Assembly (NCBI GenBank): GCA_030770425.1
Contig: JASJFT010000120.1
Span: 1 to 64,000 of the forward strand
DNA: 64,000 nt
Reading direction: 5' to 3'
Origin: Darksidea phi
Lineage: Eukaryota; Ascomycota; Dothideomycetes; Pleosporales; Lentitheciaceae
A program made the position numbers and the translations under genes. The notes under the pieces were generated by a model. That model was not told the origin of the DNA and made no database searches. It was given only the letters and a program-made list of their open reading frames with translations. Position 1 is the stretch's first letter, and the number at the start of each line of letters is the position of its first letter. Shown here in pieces: positions 24,082-32,996 of this stretch.

Positions 24082-24494
24082 CAAAGTAATGGATCTGCTC
24101 CTGCGATGACCGCAACGCCTCTATCGACAACACCACGACAGCGCTCTACTTTCCCCCACACTCTCGTTACGGAACCGTCAATCTGTTTTGCCGAGGTGCC
24201 AAGGCTGGGCTGAGTCACTCTGAGGCCTTCGAAGGCGCGCTGCTGAGCGAACGACGTACAGCGACGACCGAGGCCAATTCGAGGGGATCTGACCCCATAA
24301 ACCGACCGACTGACGCTTGTCATCCATTCTCACAAACGAAAACAAGCAGCTTCTCTACTACTCTCGCTTGAATCACACCCGTCCTCGAAAATCTCCTCCT
24401 GCCTACACATCTAAGGCCGCAGACCTCGACACCTCAACTACGCCTCACACCAGAGAACCTACGTCCGTACTGCAAACACAATCGAAATGGGATC
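24082..24494 (+). promoter_or_regulatory. Probable 5' untranslated and promoter region of kinase 1
   Basis: No gene. From about 24320 the sequence becomes rich in CT and CA (TCTCACAAACG, CTTCTCTACTACTC) and ends CAAACACAATCGAAATGG, typical of fungal leaders. Small frames here overlap and lack motifs. Confidence 0.4.
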
Positions 24495-25230
24495 ATGGCC
24501 CAAGAGATAATAAAGGAGCACATCCAGCCCCAAGCATTTCTTGCGGCAGGCGGAGCAGGAATCATTTACACGATTGATGATAACAGTTTTGAAGACCTAT
24601 TACGGAAAGGGAATTGATGTCGAGCGTCGAGCATTTGAACGTCTAGGATCTCATAAAAATATTGTAAAGTGTTTCGGTGCAACAAAAGACGGCCTTGTTC
24701 TTGAGCGCGGGCAGCCGCTTCGGACGGTAATTCAGGCAAGCGAACTGGACAAGATCCCTTTAGATACAAGAATTTGCTGGCTACGGGAAGCTGCAGAAGG
24801 AACGCAATATATGCATGATAACAAAATAATTCATGCTGATGTTGGATGCAATAATTGGATACTGGTTGGGGGGCATTTGAAGATTATTGACTTTGAAGGT
24901 TGCAGCATTGATGGAGAAGATGCAGGAGCATGCTATGAGTGGTTCAGTTACAAGGGACCGCCGGTGATAAGCCGAAAGACTGATATCTTTGCTTTCGGCT
25001 GTGCGATTTACGAAGTTATGACAGGTAAGCGGCCATACGAGGAGCTTTCGGAATTTGACAATCCGATGTTACGCGCCAGAGAACTATATTCCAGGAATCA
25101 ATTCCCGGAGGTTGAAAAGATACCATTAGGTAGTTTGATGCAGGGTTGTTGGCAGGGTACTCTCAATTCTATGCGCGAAGTTCTTCAAGAACTCGAAGGC
25201 GTCATAGTTGGGGCTTCGCCACAAGAATGA
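24495..25230 (+). pseudogene. Protein kinase-like gene 1, one-base frameshift
   Basis: A small protein kinase fold of about 244 residues. ATG at 24495 has a good context (ATCATGGCC) and encodes MAQEIIKEH then a Gly-rich loop, FLAAGGAGIIY. One extra base (A at about 24585) shifts the frame just before the beta-3 lysine (VLK, residue 33). From 24586 a clean frame runs to TGA at 25230: HADVGCNN catalytic loop (Asp 115, Asn 120), DFE metal site (Asp 132, Gly replaced by Glu), KTDIFAFGC helix F (Asp 163), and a C-terminal GCW...S...VLQEL signature shared with kinases 2 and 3. Either the gene is a recent pseudogene or the base is an assembly error, since the rest is intact. The substrate is unknown; if made, it would be a cytosolic Ser/Thr kinase. 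Confidence 0.8.
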
Positions 25231-26456
25231 GGCGATGGTGCGTACTACTCGGGGGGATAGTAGTGGATAATAGAATAATATTGCACACTAATGTAAGGTG
25301 CTATAACTCGATTATCCCTTTGTTCCTGAATCCTCTGAAGTGCTATACAGTAAGATTATACTATTATGCAATCAGTCGATTAATCATGCACGAACCGTGA
25401 ACAGCTTACATCCTCATAACGCGCGTCTCCAACTGATGCACCTGAGTCCCGACAGAATTTGGACGGCGCGTTTCGGGTCGAAGGTAGGTGTGTACCAAGA
25501 GTTGCATCATATGTAGAGTTCGCGCATCGTGGTCTAGGCTTGGGAGAAGCTTCACACCTCTGATAAAGACGTTTTGTGATCCCGTGTTGAGTTGGTCTTT
25601 GACATTGCACGTAAATAATGTCTGCTGTAGTGTATCGACACATGCTAACAAGACGTGAGAGCGGGGTGTTGCTGTGCAGTCTAGGCTCTTAAGAGACCAG
25701 CGCTCGGCTTAAATAGGCTCTCTCTAAATAACTACCCCGCAAATCATTAGAGTCATCTGGCAACAGCAGTTTTCGGAGCATCGCTCGCGCATCAATATCT
25801 GCGACTTACGGTTGAGGCCCGAGTCTCACATGGGACAGGGCCCAGACAACCATCGTAGTGGTGTACGTGCACCTTTGCTCTGCGTTGGCTGAGGAAATGA
25901 CGTGAGAACAATTAAGGCCGCAGTAAAACAACTTGCACCCCCGAGCCGAACTTTGAAGATGGGATAGAGAATAACACGTGATCCGGTTTTCGGCGCTCGA
26001 GATGTTGGGTAGTACGGATACATAGGATCTGGAGCTTTGAAGTAAGCTTGGCAATGTATGCAGATCCCTAAACAATAATTAACCGATAATTCCAATTCCG
26101 CATCCATGCCATACGCACTGCCTGCGTTGAGCGCAACAACCGAGTTGTCCCCCGAGCAGCTGATTTTGGGGACTTGGTGCCTCAGCCCCCCTTGTAGGTC
26201 TTGCGGCGGTAGATGACACGTGCGCCAGTCAATCGGGACGGTAAGACGCATTGAACTCACAGCATCTGCGTTATGCCCGAGTTGACCGCAAGACTGGCAA
26301 ATTCAGCAGTAGCAGTGTAGCTACAGACACTAGCCAGAGCAATCAGTGGTCATGATTTAGGTACTGACCAAAATGTAGCCGTGGAGGTTGAATCGCGTTC
26401 TTAACAAAGTGATGGTTTCGGCAATAGGTGGATTCATTGGGTGATAGATCTCCATT
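25231..26456. other. Intergenic, no supported gene
   Basis: A mixed-composition stretch with normal dinucleotides. The longest frame is a minus-strand one of 144 codons (26260-25826) with no domain that I recognise and no visible splice or promoter support. I would treat it as unproven. Confidence 0.45.
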
Positions 26457-27390
26457 ACCGGCATCCCGAACCCCAACTACAAAGCCGACGCAGAGATTCC
26501 TCGCTACGCCGCCGTCCGTTTCCCCAGGAGCGTCTCAGCGGAGGACCAGGCGGTTCTGCTGGATCAGATCCAGGAGCTGAAGGAGGCGCGCACACAAACC
26601 CCTCCCGCATGGGACCTAGCTGACTAGTACGGACGGCGCCACCTTCCAGCAGGCCTGACTCGGCCTCTGGCAGAAGTATTCGGTCGCGCCGTTCGTGTCC
26701 GAGTGCCGCCGAACCACCTCGACGCTGGAATCAAGCAGCCGATGAACGACGTCGACCGAGCGCCCGCGAAAGCGGTCACAGCTACGGAAATTCGACGAGT
26801 CGACGTCCAACAGAATGGGAGGGAGTCACAGAGAGATCGCCAAAGAAATCTTGCGGCACAAGGACGGAAGGAGGAGACGCGGGAACGCCAATCAGAGGAA
26901 GTGGTTCGACCGGGACCGGACCGCTGTCGGATGTCCTCGTGGCGCCTGGCGGAGGTTGGCAGCATGATGGCTCTGTCGCAGTCGACGGGTGAAGGCACCG
27001 ATTCCATTACGGCACTGGGGACGATGGTAGACGTTCGGACACCGCCCAACCCCTCTGCTGACATCCCAAGGGCACTACTACTCGATGATCCTCGTGCTGG
27101 TGATCGGCGGACGACTGAAGCTCCCAGCAACCGGCTACCAGCTACAGGTCAAACACGGAGACGTAGTGTTTTTTTTGGCGAACCACCAGCTTCATAAGTT
27201 GGCATGGACGACGGACCCCCCCGGCACTGACCCGATCCAAACGGTGATCACACTCTGGACCGATAAACTCGCAATGCAGACGGCGCGCCCCTCGAAATTC
27301 GAGGACTTTTACGCCGTCGAGCCGGACGCGGAAACGGAGGCGGAAACAGGGGCTGAGTCGGAGGTGGAGCGACCGACGAGTAGCCCGTGA
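26457..27390 (+). pseudogene. Decayed gene with 2-oxoglutarate dioxygenase-like C-terminus
   Basis: Coding-like sequence appears in successive frames. From 26457 one frame reads GIPNPNYKADAEIPRYAAVR..., with a TAG at 26625 (Trp expected), then YGRRHLPAGL and on to about 26930. After an unclear middle, another frame from about 27030 reads GHYYSMILVLV..GGRLKLP, then HGDVVFFLANHQLHKLAW and a TVITLWTDK strand, ending in an acidic Glu-rich tail at 27390. The strand-GDVVFF-His-strand pattern resembles the last part of Fe(II)/2-oxoglutarate oxygenase folds found near fungal transposons, with His in NHQLH as the likely distal ligand. The first HxD ligand pair is not visible. Frameshifts and a stop suggest a pseudogene, though introns could explain part of it. 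Confidence 0.4.
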
Positions 27391-27417
27391 GAGCGGAATC
27401 TCGCCATACTAGGCGGC

Positions 27418-27633
27418 ATGCCCGCGGCTGACGAGGCGAGACCACGTGCCTCGGGTGGTATAAGTACATTGTATTCCGACTCTTCTAAATTCCCACCGTG
27501 GGCTATGCCCCTAGGTACGGCATGGCCCATCGTGGCAGCTGATAACACGAACACCATTTTCATCTTCCAGCGAATCATTGCGCAGCGTACATGTGAGTTT
27601 CCCGATCATGATACCCACTCAGAGGCAATTTAA
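27418..27633 (+). CDS. Short unidentified ORF (71 codons)
   Basis: ATG at 27418 to TAA. The middle (STLYSDSSKFPPWAMPLGTAW, then PIVAADNTNTIFIFQ) has the look of folded protein, with aromatic and beta-strand-like segments. It starts 28 bases after the preceding dioxygenase-like frame stops. It may be a fragment of a larger decayed gene. No family assigned. Confidence 0.25.
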   Translation: MPAADEARPRASGGISTLYSDSSKFPPWAMPLGTAWPIVAADNTNTIFIFQRIIAQRTCEFPDHDTHSEAI

Positions 27634-27702
27634 GTGGTCACGAATTGCGATGGCGCAACTTCAGACTGAGAGTTATCACTCATCTTTCCCGGATGTCTCA
27701 AT

Positions 27703-27933
27703 TAATACGTAACTCAGCCCTCTTTCCCCAATCTTGCCCCAGCGGGAAGCGACAATACACGGCGAGTCATCGAGTTCGAAAACCGGCTCAGTGAGTTCGA
27801 ACACTGGGTCAGCGAGGTTGAAGAGGACTTGAGGAGGAAGCATGCCTACCTCGACTTCCTCGATACATGCTACGCAACAATCGAACAGAAAATTCAAGAC
27901 GTAGAGGGGGAGATATACGAGCAGATAGCGTGA
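27703..27933 (+). pseudogene. Coiled-coil coding fragment
   Basis: An open frame without an ATG, running from just after an in-frame TAA to TGA at 27931-27933. The reading includes RRVIEFENRLSEFEHWV, EEDLRRKHAYLDFL and KIQDVEGEIYEQIA, a strong heptad coiled coil. It could be the last exon or the tail of a broken gene, since the 5' part is not visible nearby. The minus-strand frame in the same place is a shadow. Confidence 0.4.
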
Positions 27934-28593
27934 ATGCAGTGCTGCGCAAATGCAAATATAGAAACTAGTTCGGTGCGCCGTAGTGTAAAGAGTGAGAGTT
28001 TGTTTTCAAAGATAACGGGATAGCGTAGTACTGTAATACACAGGATCTGAGCGGAGTTGCTAAGTTCTACGAATCTTGATTCCAGTCTGAAATGCGTTGC
28101 GTCAGCCCACGGAAAGCAGCCAGTTGCGAAGGCGGCTATGCCATCATCACATCAACCATGTCGATGAATATTTCCTATACAATAAATATTAGCGTACGAA
28201 TTCAACTGGTATCTATGATCTAGCAAGGTTCCTTATTACTACGTGGAAATTAACCATATTTAGAATACATATGCTAGCGTTGGGAAGCCCTAGAGTGTAT
28301 AGTATATAATATAACATTATCCTAAATCTAAAATACTATTTACGCGATCCTCCTTTTGGACTGTTTTTAAGATAGGTTCCTTGAAATTTCCCTCTCACGA
28401 GTATAGGCAAATTAAGGGTAGACGGCTCTAGGAAGAATAATTCTTTTCTATTTATAGTATCCTATACTATAGTTTGGCCTAATATCGTATTTAATAGCAA
28501 TTGGCTCTTTTTATCCTCCTCTTTTTAATCTAGTATATAGTCTTTAAACTAGATTATATATCTATTCTCTTTGTATCTTCGAAAAGTCGGTTT
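27934..28593. other. Intergenic, no supported gene
   Basis: AT content rises towards 28300-28590. Part of it, about 28370-28590, is depleted in CA and TG and may be a short RIPped repeat remnant. I see no gene or structured RNA. Confidence 0.45.
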
Positions 28594-28920
28594 ATATACT
28601 TAGGATATAGTGAGTGGGATGCTGGTATTATCGCGGGCAATTTTTATACTGTGGGTGGTAGTGTTGGTGCGCTAACTCCTCGCTATCGCTGTTGGTCTCC
28701 CAACGCTCTGTGGTTCGGCATCACATGTCATTTCTCGTCCAGCGCCTTAATGTTCGAAACATCACCTCGTCGGTATTACTGTGTATAGCTCTACAGCTCT
28801 ATTATCGTGTATAAGGTGTGGGTATAGTACCTCTACTGTGTACAAACTCCTACTGTGTTTCGTGCGGACCTTCTAAAGAGACTCCCACTATGCAAATCCA
28901 AATCAAATATACTTAGGATA
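28594..28920. repeat. 299-bp segment between 14-bp direct repeats, possible MITE-like insertion
   Basis: ATATACTTAGGATA occurs at 28594-28607 and again at 28907-28920. The 299 bases between are GC-richer than both flanks. They begin near TAGTGAGTGGGATGC and end near GACTCCCACTATGC, so AGTGGGA and its complement sit close to the two ends. TACTGTGTA-like words recur inside. A non-autonomous transposon with a long target duplication fits, but the terminal repeats are weak and no coding capacity is seen. Confidence 0.45.
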
Positions 28921-29110
28921 CGATCGCTATTTACTAATATTAGAAAGACGTAGGTAATTAGCTAAGAATATCTACGATCTACGAGATTCTTTATAAGAAT
29001 TCCTCTAAAGTCGTATAAGAATAGCCTCCCTCTTTCTCTTAAAAACTTATAACTGATACGACGTCGACGTCTAGCGTTTTATATTAAAAAGCCTTATTTT
29101 CTAATCTATA
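28921..29110. mobile_element. Short RIPped remnant
   Basis: About 190 bases with essentially no CA or TG, ending where ordinary sequence resumes near 29110. Too short to assign to a family. Confidence 0.4.
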
Positions 29111-29536
29111 TAGTCTGGTTTTCCTTGCGGTAATTGGGCGTAGCGGAAGGACGTCCAAGGACTCGATTTGTTTCGGTTCGAGTGTTATTGCGCCGGCGTG
29201 TACAGATAAATTATCGCTGGCGCATGGTGTATCTGTCATGGCGAGGACGGGCAACGGGCGACGATGTGCGACGGACGACGCGCTTAGAGGGATGCAAAAG
29301 GCGGCCGTACAATTAGCTACAACGATCTATGACCAATAATCACTAGTTCATAAAAGTTTCCAGCGTGTATTGTGGCGCTTTGAGAATGGGAGGAAAAAGA
29401 TGCCATCCTAGGGTTGGAGCCAAGCCCTATCGCTCGCACAGGCATAAGCGGAAGCACAATGGCGACAGTACGGACAAACGGCCATTGTAAAATGTATTGT
29501 AGATATTATTCCTCTACAACAATTTAGAGTGACGGG
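29111..29536. other. Intergenic upstream of kinase 2
   Basis: A plus-strand 60-codon frame at 29134-29316 is Arg-rich and has no motif. I do not call it a gene. No copy of the 37-bp block seen before kinases 1 and 3 is found here. Confidence 0.45.
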
Positions 29537-30538
29537 ATGGCGGAGCTGCATAACGTGGCGCGGTCAGCTAAACTAAGGTTGCCACTCAGAATGACCGGAC
29601 TCAGTTGGACGCATGAAACCTTGTGCGAGCTCATTCCAATCTTTACTCGCCACTCATCATCACCTATATCTACCACCGCTCTCAATCCCATTATCAAACA
29701 GCTACTCACCTTGTGTCCTGGCTCGTCTATATACGGCGTTGGGGGACACTCTGTTTTGCTCTCAATAACCAAAGATATCGCGGCAAAGGTGTCTCTCAAA
29801 CCGGGCGATTCACATTTACGACATGAGCAAACCATCTTTGAATTACTCGATCGAACATCCTGCCCGAGCATTATCAGAACATACCTTCTTCGCTGTCCCG
29901 ACGTCACGTTTATGCAGCTCCTAAGCAACGGAACACTCTACCAGCGCATGACTATGGTTAACAAGCCGCCCCCCGTTCTCCAGTGGATGCAACAACTCGC
30001 GGAAGCAGCTGCTTGCATAGAATCCCTTGGCTATGCGCATGGCGATATCAACCCCCGAAATATTCTTTTTGACGATGAAGATCAGCTTACGCTGGTTGAT
30101 TTCGATCATGCTCTTAAGCCTGGAGACAATCTTGATGTCGGCGATGCACCATACGTTAGGGCTCAAAGAGTTGGGTCCAAAGGTGGTTCCTTTGGAATTG
30201 CTGGTCCAGTCACCGAGCAATTCGCCTTAGGATCGGTCTTTTGGTATATCTCCCGAGGAACTGAGCTCTATGCCGACCTTGAAGGACCCGAACGAGTAAA
30301 CAGTCTAATAGACGGCCAATTCCCATCGACAAACCCTCAATGTCCAATAGATAATCTCATCAGTAACTGCTGGCTCGGAAATTTTAACTCGGTTCAAGAC
30401 CTTTCGAAATATATTCGAGGAATTTCGGCCTTCAATGAAGCCGATCAGAAGAGAAAGAGGTGCAATGGAACTTACGAGGAGAAGAAGAAGATATGCGAGC
30501 AATATTATCAATTGCTTAAGGAGCAGATTTGCAAGTAA
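29537..30538 (+). CDS. Protein kinase-like gene 2 (333 aa)
   Basis: An intact frame without introns. About 60 N-terminal residues precede a kinase domain: a degenerate Gly loop, YGVGGHSVLL (66-75), the beta-3 lysine in AAKVSLK (K84), helix C Glu (E97), the catalytic loop HGDINPRN (D170, N175), the metal site DFD (D188, Gly replaced by Asp), and EQFALGS replacing the usual Asp of helix F. A NCWLGNFNSVQDL signature (277-289) parallels the other two kinases. A charged Lys/Glu tail (301-333) may form a helix. The catalytic Lys, Asp and Asn are kept, so activity is possible. ATG follows GACGGG and gives the longest frame. Partners and substrate are unknown. Confidence 0.85.
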   Translation: MAELHNVARSAKLRLPLRMTGLSWTHETLCELIPIFTRHSSSPISTTALNPIIKQLLTLCPGSSIYGVGGHSVLLSITKDIAAKVSLKPGDSHLRHEQTIFELLDRTSCPSIIRTYLLRCPDVTFMQLLSNGTLYQRMTMVNKPPPVLQWMQQLAEAAACIESLGYAHGDINPRNILFDDEDQLTLVDFDHALKPGDNLDVGDAPYVRAQRVGSKGGSFGIAGPVTEQFALGSVFWYISRGTELYADLEGPERVNSLIDGQFPSTNPQCPIDNLISNCWLGNFNSVQDLSKYIRGISAFNEADQKRKRCNGTYEEKKKICEQYYQLLKEQICK

Positions 30539-30879
30539 TCTAAAGATTCCAGGCTTTTAAGAGAAGTAAGCTGACAGAATATTTGTATATAAATACTAAA
30601 GGACGTTGCACGGTTAGAACGTACAATTATCATAGTTCAGATATCAATCGCCTCGCCATCATTCCTATTACTTTTCAAGTCTCCTGTATTGTTGAGTGTA
30701 CAGCATTTATATTAAATTAACTCCGAACCAAACTTGTCTCATGCTCATGAAACGTCCGATATTTTCATCAAGATTATTATTAATTGATCCAAATCCTTGG
30801 CTCGCTGCCATAGTGGCCTTGGCTATTGCGCAGAAATCACGTGAAGCAAACGTCATTTTAGGCGCTAACAATGCCGGTG
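30539..30879. other. Intergenic between kinases 2 and 3
   Basis: AT-rich 3' region of kinase 2 followed by the upstream region of kinase 3. A 65-codon frame at 30696-30893 is without motif. No other signal seen. Confidence 0.5.
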
Positions 30880-30916
30880 CTCGGAAAATATAAAACTCCG
30901 ACGCCGGAACAGTAAT
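30880..30916 (+). promoter_or_regulatory. 37-bp conserved block upstream of kinase 3
   Basis: Partner of 24045-24081 (32 of 37 identical, no gaps). It holds AATATAAAA as a likely TATA box and CCG-ACGC-CGG as a possible Zn2Cys6 factor site. It lies 57 bp before the ATG at 30974, a plausible core-promoter distance. Read on the minus strand, both copies can also be translated, but the similarity does not extend as protein. Confidence 0.55.
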
Positions 30917-30973
30917 CTGTCCTCATGTTCCCTGAAGGCAAAGGAGCGTTGTATTTTCGACCAATGACAACTA

Positions 30974-31843
30974 ATGGCCGCGCCAGAGCATCGAGGCTCG
31001 ACTTCCTTGATCTTTCCAGTACGGCCCGGCGTGATAGTAAAGCATCCGGCTGAAGTATGGAAAGAATCCTCGGCGTACACACGGTTGACACAGAAAATTG
31101 CAAACAACTTCTTAGTTGAACGGAAAATACTGGAAGCGCTAGGAGCCCATCCTAGTATTGTAAAGTACATTCTTGTTGGCGCAGCATACTGCTTCACTGC
31201 TAACCATCCCTTCAGATACCATGGGTGGCAAGACAAGCCCGAGAGCCGACGTGGCTTGCTTCTTTCCAAAGCCAGCCATGGCAACCTTCAACATTACCTT
31301 GAAGCGAACCACGATAACATCCCGCTCTCTACCCGGCAGAGGTGGTGCCGACAAGCTGTCGAGTCCATCTCATACATTCACCGTCACGGGGTGATACATT
31401 CCGATCTACGCCCTGATAATTTCCTGGTTCACGCGACGACACCGACGTCGTTAGACCTGTGGCTTTGCGACTTTGGTGGCTCAGTCTGCGAGAAGCTCGG
31501 TGTAGACGGGGGACAGCTTCCAGATCCCGGTTTCTTCGACCCGAACGCAGAATGGATGTCAACAACGGCGACTGACATATTCAGTGTTGGCTCTGTTCTC
31601 TACAGCATCGTCTCGGGGCATTGGCCGTACAGAGATCTCGGGCCGTTTAAGTCGGCGGAGGATTATCGTACCTACGATGAGCGGGTCGAGGAGCGTTTTA
31701 GGAATCGGGAATACCTAGATGTCGATGGACTTTTCGGAGGCACCATCATCCTTGGGTGTTGGACGAAAGAGTACTCGAGCGCGGACGATGTCTTACAAGC
31801 ACTGGACCATGAAATAAAGAGTACACAGGAATGTAGATCTTAA
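30974..31843 (+). CDS. Protein kinase-like gene 3, with a probable 51-bp intron
   Basis: ATG at 30974 follows an in-frame TGA. The frame is open for 289 codons, but 31165-31215 looks like an intron. Removing it joins SIVK to YHGWQDKP...RGLLL, the expected beta-4/beta-5 of a kinase, and gives 272 residues. Motifs (unspliced numbering): RGSTSLIF Gly loop, VIVK (K23), helix C E49, HSDLRPDN catalytic loop (D134, N139), CDFGG (D156), TDIFSVGS (D181), and a C-terminal GCWTKEYSSADDVLQAL. All catalytic residues are present. The protein resembles small fungal Ser/Thr kinase-like proteins of gene-poor regions. The substrate is unknown. An alternative upstream ATG at 30924 is in another frame. Confidence 0.88.
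   Translation: MAAPEHRGSTSLIFPVRPGVIVKHPAEVWKESSAYTRLTQKIANNFLVERKILEALGAHPSIVKYILVGAAYCFTANHPFRYHGWQDKPESRRGLLLSKASHGNLQHYLEANHDNIPLSTRQRWCRQAVESISYIHRHGVIHSDLRPDNFLVHATTPTSLDLWLCDFGGSVCEKLGVDGGQLPDPGFFDPNAEWMSTTATDIFSVGSVLYSIVSGHWPYRDLGPFKSAEDYRTYDERVEERFRNREYLDVDGLFGGTIILGCWTKEYSSADDVLQALDHEIKSTQECRS
31165..31215 (+). other. Probable intron in kinase 3 (51 bp)
   Basis: Starts GTACAT, has a GCTAAC branch-point word near 31198-31203 and ends TTCAG. The length is a multiple of three, so the frame stays open whether or not it is spliced. Retention would insert 17 residues between beta-4 and beta-5. Confidence 0.75.
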
Positions 31844-32384
31844 GCTATAGGCTTCATCAAACTACCGCTACCTCTACGTCTAGCCTTCTCTCGTTCTGTG
31901 CCATGCCGACAGCGAATGAGTGACTGTAGAATTGAATTCGAGTTAGCGTTGCTGGGATGCCTCGCAATTCGCAACCGCCATTGTACAACAGAGTACCCGC
32001 GCGCTCGTAGTCCGAATCCTTAGCGCCCTTGTGGTATCGTCAGCAACAGACGGCCTTATACGAATCATTTTGGTGCAAGACGTACAGAGCGAGCTCATGG
32101 GTTCCTGCACCCGAACTTCCCACATTTCCCCTTAGCTCTCTGAGATCCCAAACGGGTTATCTTGACTTCGTGGCCCGGCTTATTCTGATCTGCGCATGCA
32201 GAAAGCTGAAATCTGATTCCTCTGCGTCTCCGCACGTATAGATCGTGGTGGCGACAGTTTTCTCGCACATGATGATGTGAACTTCTGTGTCCGTCTGACG
32301 GGAAGAGGACAGGCAGTCTCGGGATTTTGGTTGACTTGAACGGCAGCCGGAAATCTGTGCTTGAGGAGGTAATGGCTTCTGTTA
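31844..32384. other. Intergenic, no supported gene
   Basis: Ordinary composition. Short frames on both strands (about 60-70 codons at 31943-32241) lack motifs. The sequence changes abruptly to RIPped DNA at about 32385. Confidence 0.5.
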
Positions 32385-32996
32385 AAAGATTATAAAATAG
32401 ACTATATAGAGGTTATTTTTCTAGAATTATCTTAATTACTAGTTCGTAAGGTCTATAGTCTACTAGTAGTACTAAACCCTTAGTTAAGAATATATTCTTA
32501 TATTCTAGAAAGTATTCTCGATATCTTTTAGATAATTTAATTTAGTTTAAACTAGTTATCGTTATAAATAAAGTAAAATCTATTATATCTTAATTAGCTA
32601 TTATTTTTATATACTATCTAGTCTTCTTTAATTCTATTAGGTAGTAAAGGGCCTTATTCTTTATAAAGTTTAGAATAAATTAAATAAAGTTAAGTTTAGA
32701 GTTTTATATTTTTAGCTATAGTATTTCTAAAACTAGATTAAAATTATTAATCTTTTTTAAGAAGAAAGTATCTTATTCTATATATTTCCTTTTAAAGCTA
32801 TTATATATATAATATTATACTTATATCTTATCTATAATATAGAAATTCTTCTTATTTAGTAACTCGAATTACTATAATCTAATCTATTCTCTCTAGTATT
32901 TAATATTTCTAGCTATTTATTCTAATATAAAATTCTCTATAGTATTACTATTTATAAGTACTTTATATAAGATTAATTAGATATATTTAATATAAG
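32385..32996 (-). mobile_element. Gypsy element G4: protease to RT start (RIPped, truncated)
   Basis: On the minus strand, with stops read through, the reading ends with a stretch matching the start of a gypsy RT (a DYRPYEL-like segment, counterpart of HRPYDH, near 32430). Upstream lies a protease-like region. The RT itself is missing: the element stops at about 32385 against the gene island. G4 continues to the right of the solo LTR (35288) and of the G2 element (43525). Confidence 0.6.

Noticed and set aside
23899..24084. Minus-strand coding explanation for the 37-bp conserved block
   Set aside because: Both copies translate to somewhat similar short peptides (YIFR shared), but similarity ends with the block, and most changes are not at silent positions.
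25826..26260. Minus-strand frame of 144 codons
   Set aside because: Longest frame in its stretch, but it has no domain, no clear leader or splice signals, and codon choice does not look selected. It is noted only as unproven.
28594..28920. Assignment to the mimp family of Fusarium MITEs
   Set aside because: AGTGGGATGC at one end recalls such TIRs, but the other end matches poorly and the flanks are not a simple TA.
30865..31284. Minus-strand 139-codon frame opposite kinase 3
   Set aside because: A shadow of the kinase coding strand; the plus-strand product has all kinase motifs.
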